DNA of 34,364 bases from Bacillota bacterium (GTDB lineage: Bacteria; Bacillota; Thermosediminibacteria; Thermosediminibacterales; Thermosediminibacteraceae): assembly GCA_003242255.1 (NCBI GenBank), contig QGUT01000006.1, forward strand, positions 1-34,364, given 5' to 3'. Below the pieces are notes generated by a model that was not told the DNA's origin, did no database searches, and was given only the letters and a program-made list of their open reading frames with translations. This document shows, one piece after another, positions 9,459 through 17,119 of the stretch. A program made the position numbers and the translations under genes. The stretch's first letter is position 1; each line of letters opens with the position of its first letter.

Positions 9459-10364
9459 TTGAAAAAAATTGCGGTTCTGGTATCGGCGTTTCTCATCCTT
9501 ACTCTGGTCGCCGGGTGCGGCGGCGGAGGCAATAAAGCCCAGGACACCATCGTGATAGGCTCCAAAAACTTCACCGAACAGATCCTGATAGCCAACATCG
9601 TGGCCGACCTCATTGAAGCCCATACGGATTTGAAGGTCGAGCGCAAGACGGGCCTCGGAGGCACCAGCGTGTGCTTTGAGGCCATAAAGCGCGGAGGGAA
9701 AAACGGAGGCATCGACACCTACGTGGAATACACCGGCACGGGCCTGGTGAACCTCCTCGGTAAGGACCCCGTGACCGACCCCGACGAGGCTTACCGGATA
9801 GTTGCGGAGGAATTCAAAAAACAGTGGAACCTGGTGTGGATGAAGCCCATCGGCTTTAACAACACCTATACTCTCGCCGTTAAAAAATCCTTCGCCGAAG
9901 AAAGGGGATTGAAGACCTTCTCGGACCTGGCCAAAATCAGCAACGAGCTCGTCCTCGGCGGCAGCATGGAATTCCTGGAAAGGCCCGACGGCTATCCGGG
10001 CTTAAAGAAACTCTACAACTTTAACTTTAAGGATGCCAAATCCATGGACCCGGGCCTGATGTACACCGCCATAGACAAGGACGAGGTCCAGGTCATCAGC
10101 GCATTTGCCACCGACGGCCTTCTGGTCCGCTATAACCTCCAGATCCTGGAGGACGACAAGCAGTTCTTCCCGCCATACCACGCGGCGGTGCTCATCCGGC
10201 AGGACGTCCTGGAAAAATACCCCGAACTGGAAGAGATCTTGAACAAGCTGGCCGACAAGATCTCGGATGAACAGATGCAAAAATTAAATTACCAGGTGGA
10301 CGGCGAAGGCAAGGACCCCTCCCAAGTATCTAAAGAATTTTTAAAAGAGGCGGGATTAATTTAA
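9459..10364 (+). CDS. opuCC: Osmoprotectant ABC transporter substrate-binding lipoprotein
   Basis: 301 residues. Lipoprotein signal with hydrophobic stretch and lipobox LVAGC (Cys20), so membrane-anchored outside the cell. The mature part starts with [12 protein letters not shown], the hallmark opening of the OpuAC/ProX-type (OsmX/OpuCC) ligand-binding fold, and continues with [13 protein letters not shown] and VEYTGTGL, family blocks around the ligand pocket. Start is TTG 9459 with AAAGGAGG 8 bases upstream. It delivers osmolyte to the permease. The gene ends the operon; no terminator is visible before the next promoter, whose -35 box begins 9 bases after the stop. Confidence 0.93.
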   Translation: MKKIAVLVSAFLILTLVAGCGGGGNKAQDTIVIGSKNFTEQILIANIVADLIEAHTDLKVERKTGLGGTSVCFEAIKRGGKNGGIDTYVEYTGTGLVNLLGKDPVTDPDEAYRIVAEEFKKQWNLVWMKPIGFNNTYTLAVKKSFAEERGLKTFSDLAKISNELVLGGSMEFLERPDGYPGLKKLYNFNFKDAKSMDPGLMYTAIDKDEVQVISAFATDGLLVRYNLQILEDDKQFFPPYHAAVLIRQDVLEKYPELEEILNKLADKISDEQMQKLNYQVDGEGKDPSQVSKEFLKEAGLI

Positions 10365-10372
10365 AAAAATCA

Positions 10373-10401
10373 TTGACATAAAATAAAAAGGCTGTTAATA
10401 T
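10373..10401 (+). promoter_or_regulatory. Sigma-A-type promoter of the S-box methionine operon
   Basis: TTGACA (10373-10378), 17-base spacer, TAATAT (10396-10401). Transcription would start about 20 bases before the riboswitch P1 helix. Confidence 0.8.
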
Positions 10402-10428
10402 TTTAATCATAAAACCGAATAGTAAAAA

Positions 10429-10545
10429 CTCTTATCGAGAGCAGGTGGAGGGACTGGCCCGATGAAACCCGGCAACCGGCAACTGCTTAAGGCAGTTGCA
10501 GCGGTGCTAATTCCAGCAGAACTTTAAGGTTCTGGCAGATAAGAG
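10429..10545 (+). promoter_or_regulatory. SAM-I (S-box) riboswitch
   Basis: P1 arms CTCTTATC (10429-10436) and GATAAGAG (10538-10545) pair exactly. Between them lie the S-box hallmarks: AGAGCAGGTGGAGGGACTGG, GATGAAACCCGGCAACC (10461-10477, kink-turn/SAM core), the P3 hairpin CAACTGC-TTAA-GGCAGTTG, GGTGCTAATTCCAGC and the P4 hairpin AGAAC/GGTTCT. The P1 3' arm AAGAGG (10541-10546) can instead pair with CCTCTT (10558-10563), the left arm of the terminator: a simple antiterminator switch. High SAM should stop transcription of metNIQ. Confidence 0.97.
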
Positions 10546-10551
10546 GATTTC

Positions 10552-10587
10552 AAAAACCCTCTTCGCGCTGTCAGAAGGGGGTTTTTT
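10552..10587 (+). terminator. Regulated terminator of the SAM-I riboswitch
   Basis: Hairpin with arms CCCTCTTC (10557-10564) and GAAGGGGG (10574-10581), flanked by AAAAA on the left and TTTTTT on the right, 6 bases after the aptamer. It precedes metN and is the off-state of the S-box switch. Confidence 0.9.
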
Positions 10588-10619
10588 GTTGCAATTTTTG
10601 GGAGGGGAGGGATTTTGTT

Positions 10620-11654
10620 TTGATACGGATAAGGGACCTCACTAAGGTGTACAATTCGGCCTCGGGACCCGTAAAAGCCCTCGACGGCATCAACCTGGAC
10701 ATCGAGAAGGGGGACATTTTCGGGATCATAGGCCTGAGCGGCGCCGGAAAGAGCACCCTGCTCCGGTGCATCAATCTACTGGAAAAGCCCACCTCCGGCT
10801 CCATCGAAATCGACGGTGTGGAGATGACCAGCCTCTCACCGCGAGAATTAAAAGAAATGCGAAAGAAAATCGGCATGATTTTCCAGCATTTCAACTTGCT
10901 TTCTTCCCGGACGGTGTGGGGCAACGTGGCCTTTCCGCTGGAGATAGCCGGCTTCGACAGGAAGGCCATCGACGAAAAGGTAAGCAAACTTTTAGAGCTT
11001 GTAGGCCTTTCCGACAAGGCAAAGGCCTATCCCTCGCAGCTTTCGGGAGGGCAAAAGCAGAGGGTGGGCATTGCGAGGGCTCTAGCCTGCGACCCGACGG
11101 TGCTCCTCTGCGACGAAGCGACGTCGGCCCTGGACCCGGAGACCACCCTTTCGATCCTGAAGCTTCTCAAAGACATCAACGAAAAGTTAGGGATCACCAT
11201 GGTGGTGGTGACCCACGAGATGAACGTGATAAAGCAGATATGCAACAAGGTGGCGGTCATAGAAAGAAGCCGGGTGGTGGAGCAGGGCACGACTTTCGAA
11301 GTATTTTCGAGGCCCAAAACCCAGACCGCCCGGAACTTCTTAAAGTCGGTCCTCATCAACGAGATCCCGGAAGAGCTCAAGACCAAGATAAAGGCTTTAA
11401 ACGGGAATCTGGCCGAGGGGCGGGTGGTCAAGATCGGATTTTTCGGCGAGACCACCGGAAAGCCCATCCTCTCGGAGGTCGTGAAAAAATACGACGTGAA
11501 CGCCAATATCCTCTTCGGAAACATAGACCACATCCAGGGCGTTCCCTTCGGAACTCTGGTGGTGCAGTTTGAAGGAAAAAACGGCACCGCCGACAGGGCC
11601 CTCGGTCACCTGCGGGAATTGGGTCTGGACGTGGAGGTGATGGAAATTGGCTGA
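10620..11654 (+). CDS. metN: Methionine ABC transporter ATPase
   Basis: 344 residues. Walker A GLSGAGKST (38-46), signature LSGGQKQR (141-148), Walker B VLLCDEA (161-167), then a C-terminal NIL domain (about 265-342) that in MetN binds methionine and shuts down transport. Start is TTG 10620 with GGGAGGGGAGGGA upstream. It energises methionine import with MetI and MetQ. The SAM-I riboswitch directly upstream confirms the substrate class. The MetI start overlaps the last 8 bases, so they are translationally coupled. Confidence 0.96.
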   Translation: MIRIRDLTKVYNSASGPVKALDGINLDIEKGDIFGIIGLSGAGKSTLLRCINLLEKPTSGSIEIDGVEMTSLSPRELKEMRKKIGMIFQHFNLLSSRTVWGNVAFPLEIAGFDRKAIDEKVSKLLELVGLSDKAKAYPSQLSGGQKQRVGIARALACDPTVLLCDEATSALDPETTLSILKLLKDINEKLGITMVVVTHEMNVIKQICNKVAVIERSRVVEQGTTFEVFSRPKTQTARNFLKSVLINEIPEELKTKIKALNGNLAEGRVVKIGFFGETTGKPILSEVVKKYDVNANILFGNIDHIQGVPFGTLVVQFEGKNGTADRALGHLRELGLDVEVMEIG

Positions 11655-12300
11655 AACGGCAAGGCTCCTCTGGAGTGCGACCGTCGAGAGCATCTACATG
11701 GTGGCGGTGTCGGTGGTCATAGCATCCCTATTCGGCATCCCCCTAGGAATCCTGCTCTACTCCACCGACCGGGGGCGGATTCTGGAAAAGGATTGGCTGA
11801 ACAAAATCCTGGGGGTCATCGTCAACATATTCCGCTCCATCCCTTTCGTGATTTTGCTCATAATGCTGATCCCCTTTACCCGGTGGCTGGTGGGAAAAAC
11901 CATAGGCACCACCGCTGCCATAGTTCCCCTTTCGGTGGCAGCCATACCTTTCATGGGAAGGATCACCGAATCGGCCCTGCGCGAGGTTGACCGCGGCGTC
12001 ATCGAGGCGGCCCAGGCCATGGGGGCGTCTCCTCTTCAGGTCATAACCAAAGTTTTAATCCCCGAGGCCCTGCCCTCGATAGCCGCAGGAATTACGATTA
12101 CCGCCATAAACCTGGTGGGCTATTCCGCCATGGCGGGCGTGATAGGAGGTGGTGGACTGGGAGACCTGGCCGTGCGGTACGGATATCAGCGCTTCATGCT
12201 GGACATAACGCTCTACACCGTAGCCATACTGGTGGTCATGGTGCAGCTCATCCAGGTGCTCGGTGATCTGGTGGTAAAACACCTTTCCCGGCACCGCTGA
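11647..12300 (+). CDS. metI: Methionine ABC transporter permease
   Basis: 217 residues, typical MetI length. About five transmembrane segments and the EAA loop VIEAAQAMGASPLQVITKVL (about 118-137). The start is TTG 11647, inside the end of metN, with GGAGGTGA 6 bases upstream. It forms the membrane channel for methionine. Confidence 0.95.
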   Translation: MAETARLLWSATVESIYMVAVSVVIASLFGIPLGILLYSTDRGRILEKDWLNKILGVIVNIFRSIPFVILLIMLIPFTRWLVGKTIGTTAAIVPLSVAAIPFMGRITESALREVDRGVIEAAQAMGASPLQVITKVLIPEALPSIAAGITITAINLVGYSAMAGVIGGGGLGDLAVRYGYQRFMLDITLYTVAILVVMVQLIQVLGDLVVKHLSRHR

Positions 12301-12337
12301 TAAACAAAAATTTAAACTTTTAAGGAGGGAGTTGGAA

Positions 12338-13186
12338 TTGAAAATCAAAAAATTCCTTTCGATCCTTTTAGCTTTCAGCATCCTGGCCTTACTCCTTGCG
12401 GGATGCGGTCAAAATCAGTCGGCCACCCAGTCGGCCGGCGATTCATCGGGCGGCACTGATAATCAAAAAGTGACCATCAAGGTCGGCGCGTCTCCCGTGC
12501 CCCATGCCGAGATCCTGCAAGTTGTAAAGCCGATCCTGGAAAAGGAAGGTATTGAGCTTCAAATCGTGGAATTTACCGACTACGTCCAGCCCAACCTGAA
12601 GCTGGCGGAAAATGAACTGGACGCCAACTACTTCCAGCACATCCCGTACCTCGAATCGTTTTCTAAGGAACATAACCTGTCGCTGACCTATACTGCCAAG
12701 GTCCACATCGAGCCGATGGGGGCTTATTCCCAGAAGATCAAGAGCCTGGACGAACTGAAGGACGGGGCCACCGTCGCCATCCCCAACGACCCGACCAACG
12801 GCGGAAGAGCTCTGCTGCTCCTGCAGAGGGCGGGACTCGTCAAATTGAACCCCGACGCCGGCATAAACGCCACGGTGAACGACATAGTGGAAAATCCGAA
12901 GAACCTCAAGATAACCGAACTGGAAGCTGCCACTCTCCCCAGGGTGCTGCCGGACGTGGACCTGGCTGTAATCAACACCAACTACGCCCTGGAAGCAGGC
13001 CTCGTGCCCACGAAGGACGCCTTGGTCATTGAAGATGCCAACTCGCCTTACGTAAACGTCCTGGTGGTAAGGCAGGGGGATGAATCCAGGCCCGAACTTC
13101 AGAAACTGGCCGAAGCCCTGACTTCCGATGAAGTTAAAAAGTTCATCGAGGAGAAATACCAGGGAGCCGTGGTGCCCGCATTTTAA
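12338..13186 (+). CDS. metQ: Methionine-binding lipoprotein of the MetNIQ transporter
   Basis: 282 residues of the NlpA/MetQ family. Signal peptide with lipobox LLAGC (Cys about 22), a low-complexity Ser/Gln/Gly linker, then the binding domain opening with VTIKVGASPVPHAEIL and including ANYFQHIPYLE and IPNDPTNGGRALLLLQ, all family blocks. Two TTG codons are possible (12332 and 12338). The second is preferred because it lies 9 bases after AAGGAGG, the first only 3. Captures methionine (L-, and in several bacteria D-) for MetI. Confidence 0.95.
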   Translation: MKIKKFLSILLAFSILALLLAGCGQNQSATQSAGDSSGGTDNQKVTIKVGASPVPHAEILQVVKPILEKEGIELQIVEFTDYVQPNLKLAENELDANYFQHIPYLESFSKEHNLSLTYTAKVHIEPMGAYSQKIKSLDELKDGATVAIPNDPTNGGRALLLLQRAGLVKLNPDAGINATVNDIVENPKNLKITELEAATLPRVLPDVDLAVINTNYALEAGLVPTKDALVIEDANSPYVNVLVVRQGDESRPELQKLAEALTSDEVKKFIEEKYQGAVVPAF

Positions 13187-13202
13187 AGAGCGGAGTGATA
13201 GG

Positions 13203-13838
13203 ATGAAAACTTTTGGCGTCATCGCCGGAACGCCCCAGGATACCCGGATGGGCGTGGAATTCCTCAAGAAAAAGGGGCTCGACGCGGTGGGAATTCCGAC
13301 CGCATCGAGCCCCGAAGAGCAAAATCTGCTGCAGTACCAGAGGGCCGGTGCCCTCACCCAAAAGGTGATCGACATTATCGGTGAGTTCCACAAAAAAGAT
13401 ATAAACAGTATCATTATCTACTGCAATTCTCTCTCGGCAGCCCTGGACCTGGACCTCGTAAAGAGTCGGTGCCCCGCTTCCACCATATTAACACCGCTCG
13501 AAGCTTACCGCAACCTGGCATCCAGGTACAGCCGCCTGGTTGTATGGGCTGCCAACGCTCAGTGCCTCAAGGTCATAGAAGGAATCCTATACGACAGCAA
13601 CCCGTCCATCCGGATCATCGGAGTTACCCTCCTCCCGATGGTGAGCGCCATCGAAAAGTTGCTGCCGCCAGAAGACATCTTCGAGGAATTCGGCCTGTCC
13701 TGTTTATTGCCCCGGAACTTCAGGGCCGAGGGTCTGGTGCTCGGCTGCACCCATTTCCCCTATTTGAAAGAAATTCTGGAAGAAAGGCTCGACGTAAAAG
13801 TCATCGACCCGATGGAGGAACTTTTAACATCAATTTGA
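13203..13838 (+). CDS. Aspartate/glutamate racemase-family protein in the methionine operon
   Basis: 211 residues of the Asp/Glu/hydantoin racemase superfamily: two-cysteine, cofactor-independent amino-acid racemases. Both catalytic cysteines are present, Cys74 in YCNSLSA and Cys182 in LGCTHFPYL. It opens with KTFGVIAGTPQDTRMG, unlike the DSGIGGL opening of the window's own MurI, so it is a separate subfamily. ATG 13203 follows metQ after 16 bases with only a modest ribosome site (GGAGTGA), so it belongs to the S-box operon. A role in converting a D-amino acid brought in by MetNIQ is plausible but not shown; an aspartate racemase is the default reading. Its last 38 bases overlap the 3' end of the opposing asparaginase gene. 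Confidence 0.82.
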   Translation: MKTFGVIAGTPQDTRMGVEFLKKKGLDAVGIPTASSPEEQNLLQYQRAGALTQKVIDIIGEFHKKDINSIIIYCNSLSAALDLDLVKSRCPASTILTPLEAYRNLASRYSRLVVWAANAQCLKVIEGILYDSNPSIRIIGVTLLPMVSAIEKLLPPEDIFEEFGLSCLLPRNFRAEGLVLGCTHFPYLKEILEERLDVKVIDPMEELLTSI

Positions 13839-14817
13839 CCAGGGCCGCCTCTCTGGTGTCCAGGCCCGTCGGGACGGCACCGGCCTCCAGGGCTTTTACC
13901 CCTACTTCGTAGAGGGTGAGGTCCACCCCTTCAAAGGGCACCTGGGTGGTGACGGCTACGTTAATCCCTGAATTTATGAGCTCCCGGATGGCGGGCAGCA
14001 GGTCCCGCGGCGGCCGGAAGGTCACGCCCCCGGCTCCGAAGCTCTCCAGGAGCACCGAATGGTAGCCCCTTTCCTTAGCGAGGAGCAGCACCTCCGGCTC
14101 GATGCCGGGGTAGAGCTTCACGAGCAGCACTTTAGGATCGAGCCTGTCGTAGAGAAATACAGGGCGGGCTTCATCGGGGGTTACCCCCTCCTTTTCGGCG
14201 AGGCTCTTCCAAACTTCCGCGATCCGCTCCCCTTCGTTTCTGAGGGCTTGCTCGTCCCACTCCACGGCCCCTTCCCGAACCCTGCCGGCGCACGGCGCGT
14301 TGACGCTCCAGAAGGCGTCGAAGCTCATGGTTTTCATCTTGCTCGCCCTGTCGCCGAAAAGAACCAGGCCGTCGAAGACCACGAAAACCCCGGGCCTGCC
14401 TGAGGCGGCTACGACGAAGCTGTCGATCAGATTTTTGCGGGCGTCGTTTTCTTCCTCGCCGATGGACTTCTGGGCCCCGGTCAGCACCACGGGCTTTTTA
14501 AGGTAGGCGAGCATGTAGGTCAGCGCCGCGGCGGTGTACGCCATGGTGTCGGTGCCGTGGGACACCACGACTCCATCGAACTCCGAAAGGGCATCGGCCA
14601 CAGCCCTCGCTATGGTGACCCAGTCCTCGGGCTGCATGTTGGAACTGTCAATGTTCATGATGAGTTTGCCTTCGATCTGGGCAATTTCCGAAAGTTCCGG
14701 CACGAAGTTCAGCATCTCTTTTTCTGTAAAGGCGGGCCTCAAGCCCTCGGGGCCTGGCACCGACGCGATGGTGCCGCCCGTCGCCAGAAACGCTATTTTT
14801 TTCTTTACTGCTTCCAC
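13801..14817 (-). CDS. ansA: L-asparaginase, type I/cytosolic form
   Basis: Hydrolyses asparagine to aspartate and ammonia. 338 residues; no signal peptide, so cytosolic. Catalytic blocks: ATGGTIAS (Thr16 nucleophile) and VVSHGTDTMAYTAAAL (Thr89-Asp90), plus PVVLTGAQ. The ORF extends to a GTG at 14838, but the GTG at 14817 is preferred: AAGGAGG lies 7 bases before it and encodes part of the longer version. It follows the symporter gene on the same strand after 69 bases, so both may share a transcript: uptake, then deamidation. Its 3' end is antisense to the racemase gene for 38 bases and no terminator is visible at either end of that overlap. Confidence 0.93.
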   Translation of the reverse strand: MEAVKKKIAFLATGGTIASVPGPEGLRPAFTEKEMLNFVPELSEIAQIEGKLIMNIDSSNMQPEDWVTIARAVADALSEFDGVVVSHGTDTMAYTAAALTYMLAYLKKPVVLTGAQKSIGEEENDARKNLIDSFVVAASGRPGVFVVFDGLVLFGDRASKMKTMSFDAFWSVNAPCAGRVREGAVEWDEQALRNEGERIAEVWKSLAEKEGVTPDEARPVFLYDRLDPKVLLVKLYPGIEPEVLLLAKERGYHSVLLESFGAGGVTFRPPRDLLPAIRELINSGINVAVTTQVPFEGVDLTLYEVGVKALEAGAVPTGLDTREAALVKLMLKVPPSGR

Positions 14818-14841
14818 AGCCTTTCCTCCTTCTACCACATT

Positions 14842-14876
14842 AAGCCGCCGGCTGCAGCCGGCGGCTTTTTTATTTT
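14842..14876 (+). terminator. Strong GC-rich terminator, plus-strand orientation
   Basis: A 24-base perfect palindrome (14843-14866: AGCCGCCGGC, TGCA, GCCGGCGGCT) followed on the plus strand by TTTTTTATTTT. On the minus strand it is followed by TTAATG, so it can only be a good intrinsic terminator for plus-strand RNA. The nearest plus-strand gene ends 1 kb upstream (racemase, 13838). In the minus direction it is a stable hairpin in the symporter-asparaginase intergenic RNA. Confidence 0.75.
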
Positions 14877-14886
14877 GCCCTAACTT

Positions 14887-16131
14887 TTAACCTTCAACCA
14901 CTTTCCTCCCATAGTAAACATCCCTGTCCAGCTCGCCCAGGGCGCTGGCGGCTATCATGCCCCCTAGCGGATCTCCGACCACGTTGAGCATGGTGTTGGG
15001 CATATCGATGAGCCTGTATATGCCGGCGATCCAGGGCACCACCGTCAGGGGCAAATCCATGGTCTGCAGGAGGGTGGCTGCCAGCACCACCGCGCCGCCG
15101 GGCACCGAAGCGCCGCCGGACCCTAAAATCATACCCATTATTATCGTAGTCACCAGGGTCGCCGGCGAAAGCTGGATGTCGTACATCTGGGACACCCAGA
15201 GCACGTAGATGGGCAGTTCCGCCGCCACGGCGTGCTGGTTGATGGCTGCTCCTATGGGCATGATGAGGTTTACCATGTCCTCAGGCAGCCCCAGCCGCTT
15301 CTTGCTGACCTCCATGGCCACCGGCAGGGTAGCCGCCGAGGAGCAGGTGGTGAAGGCCACGACGATAGCGGGGTAAATGTTCTTGAAATACTGGATAGGA
15401 TTGAGTTTCAAATAAAAAAGGATTATCAAGGGGTAGACTATGAACATGATGGAGGCGTAAGCGATCCACTGGGTGAGCACCATCTTGGCGAGAGCTCCCA
15501 ATACGGTGGTGCCCGTGGTCCCAGTAATGGATGCCATGAGGGCGAAAACACCGTAAGGAGTGAACTCCATGACCATGCTGGTCAGCTTCATGCTGAGTTC
15601 TGCCCCGGCTTTGAAGAAATTCCGGATGGACTTGCCCTCGCCGCTCTCTCCCATGAAGGCTGCAGCGATCCCGACGAAGATGGCGATTATGACTACCTGG
15701 ATCATTTCGTAGTTGGCAAAGGCAGCTACGATGTTGTCGGGAATCCACTTGATAAAGGCGTCCAGGATATTGACCTGGGCGATTTCCGTCTGCTGTTCCG
15801 CCAACTGGATGCCTTCCCCCGGTTTAAGTATGGCGGCCCAGGTGAGCCCCACCGTGGACGATATGATGGTGGAAAAGGCCCAGTAAAGCAGGAAGAGAGC
15901 GCCTATCTTCTTAAATCGGGCCAGGTCCACTACACCTGAAGCTCCGGTGGTGATGGAAAAGAAGATGACCGGGAGTGCAACCATCTTCAAGAGCCGGATG
16001 AAGACGGTGCCAATGGGCTCGAGCACCGCAACCTCGGGCCCCACGATAAAACCTATGAGTGCACCAAGAATCATAGCGATGGTGATTTTGTTGGTAAGGC
16101 TTAACTTGCGGTACCAAGACCAGAAACCCAT
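14887..16131 (-). CDS. DAACS-family (dicarboxylate/amino acid:cation) symporter, divergent motifs
   Basis: 414 residues, the usual length, about eight transmembrane helices plus two hairpin loops. HP1 is TTCSSAATLP (261-270) and HP2 SGGASVPGG (338-346), both family-like. Two functional motifs deviate. TM7, normally NMDGT, reads NQHAV (298-302). TM8, normally D-x-x-R-T-x-x-N, reads DMPNTMLN (376-383), so the arginine that holds the side-chain carboxylate of Asp/Glu in GltPh is Asn379. That argues against plain aspartate/glutamate transport; a neutral or other substrate is more likely. ATG 16131 has AAAGGAGG 7 bases upstream. The asparaginase follows 69 bases downstream, suggesting an amino-acid substrate. 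Family firm, substrate unknown. Confidence 0.9.
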   Translation of the reverse strand: MGFWSWYRKLSLTNKITIAMILGALIGFIVGPEVAVLEPIGTVFIRLLKMVALPVIFFSITTGASGVVDLARFKKIGALFLLYWAFSTIISSTVGLTWAAILKPGEGIQLAEQQTEIAQVNILDAFIKWIPDNIVAAFANYEMIQVVIIAIFVGIAAAFMGESGEGKSIRNFFKAGAELSMKLTSMVMEFTPYGVFALMASITGTTGTTVLGALAKMVLTQWIAYASIMFIVYPLIILFYLKLNPIQYFKNIYPAIVVAFTTCSSAATLPVAMEVSKKRLGLPEDMVNLIMPIGAAINQHAVAAELPIYVLWVSQMYDIQLSPATLVTTIIMGMILGSGGASVPGGAVVLAATLLQTMDLPLTVVPWIAGIYRLIDMPNTMLNVVGDPLGGMIAASALGELDRDVYYGRKVVEG

Positions 16132-16191
16132 GATCCATCCTCCTTTCTAATATTTTTTTATTTGATAATAGTTTAATAATTATTACTTTTT

Positions 16192-16200
16192 ATTATACCA
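16192..16200 (-). promoter_or_regulatory. Extended -10 promoter of the symporter gene
   Basis: Minus strand TGGTATAAT, a TGn extended -10 followed by an AT-rich leader of about 55 bases. No well-spaced -35 box was found, as expected for extended -10 promoters. Confidence 0.5.
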
Positions 16201-16246
16201 CATGTGGGATAGGTTGTTTACAAATTTTTTCTGGAAAATTTTCCAA

Positions 16247-17056
16247 TTATATTTCTGGATCTACGACGTCGATGGGGTCTATGGGGCGCTGGAGGAACCT
16301 TTCGCCTACCTTTACGAACTTTTCGGGGTTATCGCTCACAAAAAAGCGGTATGTAGCAGGTTTGCCGCTTTCTCTGGCCAGGGATTTTTCGCGAAGGATC
16401 CCGGCCACTTCTTTCGCTGTCTCCAGGGCCGAATCCACCAGGACCACTTCTTCGCCCATGACTTTCTTTATGGTGGGCTTCAGGAGGGGATAATGGGTGC
16501 AGCCCAGCACCAGGGTGTCTATGCCCTCCTTTTTAAGGGGTTCAAGGTAGGTTCGGGCGGTAAAATAGGCCACTTCGTTGTCCAGCCACCCCTCTTCCAC
16601 CAGGGGCACGAAAAGAGGACAGGCTTTGGAAATAATCTTTGCGCTGCCGTTCAGTTCCCGAACCGCCTTTTCGTACGCCATGCTGCTGACGGTGCGCTCG
16701 GTCCCTATGATCCCGATGACGCCCTTTCTGGTGGCCTTGGCCGCCGCCCGGGCTCCCGGGACGATCACTCCCACCACCGGCACCGGCAGCTTCTGCCTCA
16801 GTTCCTCCAGGCAGGTGGCGCTGACCGTGTTGCAGGCGATGACTATCATCTTCACGTCCTGTTTCATCAGAAAATCGACTCCCTGATACGCAAAACGGGT
16901 TATGGTCTCTTTCGATTTGGAGCCGTACGGCACCCTGGCCGTATCTCCGAAATACACGAGGTTCTCTTTCGGCAAAAGTTCCATTATCTCTTTAGCTACT
17001 GTAAGTCCTCCGATACCCGAATCGAAAATTCCTATGGGCTTTTCGCGGACGTCCAT
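16247..17056 (-). CDS. murI: Glutamate racemase
   Basis: Makes D-glutamate for peptidoglycan. 269 residues, typical. Motifs: FDSGIGGLTV (Asp12), YFGDTARVPYG, ACNT (Cys75) and GCTHYP (Cys186, His188), so both catalytic cysteines are present. The ATG at 17056 follows GGAGGTAAAAG. The upstream gene on the same strand ends 63 bases earlier with no terminator between, so they may be co-transcribed. No amino-acid or nucleotide sign of truncation. Confidence 0.96.
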   Translation of the reverse strand: MDVREKPIGIFDSGIGGLTVAKEIMELLPKENLVYFGDTARVPYGSKSKETITRFAYQGVDFLMKQDVKMIVIACNTVSATCLEELRQKLPVPVVGVIVPGARAAAKATRKGVIGIIGTERTVSSMAYEKAVRELNGSAKIISKACPLFVPLVEEGWLDNEVAYFTARTYLEPLKKEGIDTLVLGCTHYPLLKPTIKKVMGEEVVLVDSALETAKEVAGILREKSLARESGKPATYRFFVSDNPEKFVKVGERFLQRPIDPIDVVDPEI

Positions 17057-17119
17057 TGCTCTTTTACCTCCTGCGACATAAGGTTTGTCAATGCGATATA
17101 TATAGCTAGTTTACACCAA

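Noticed and set aside
16232-16245. Palindrome TGGAAAATTTTCCA as the murI terminator
   Set aside because: The stem is AT-rich and weak, and is not followed by a T-tract in the murI direction.
17063-17091. TTGACA on the minus strand as the murI promoter
   Set aside because: The matching -10 position falls in the ribosome site and reads GGTAAA.
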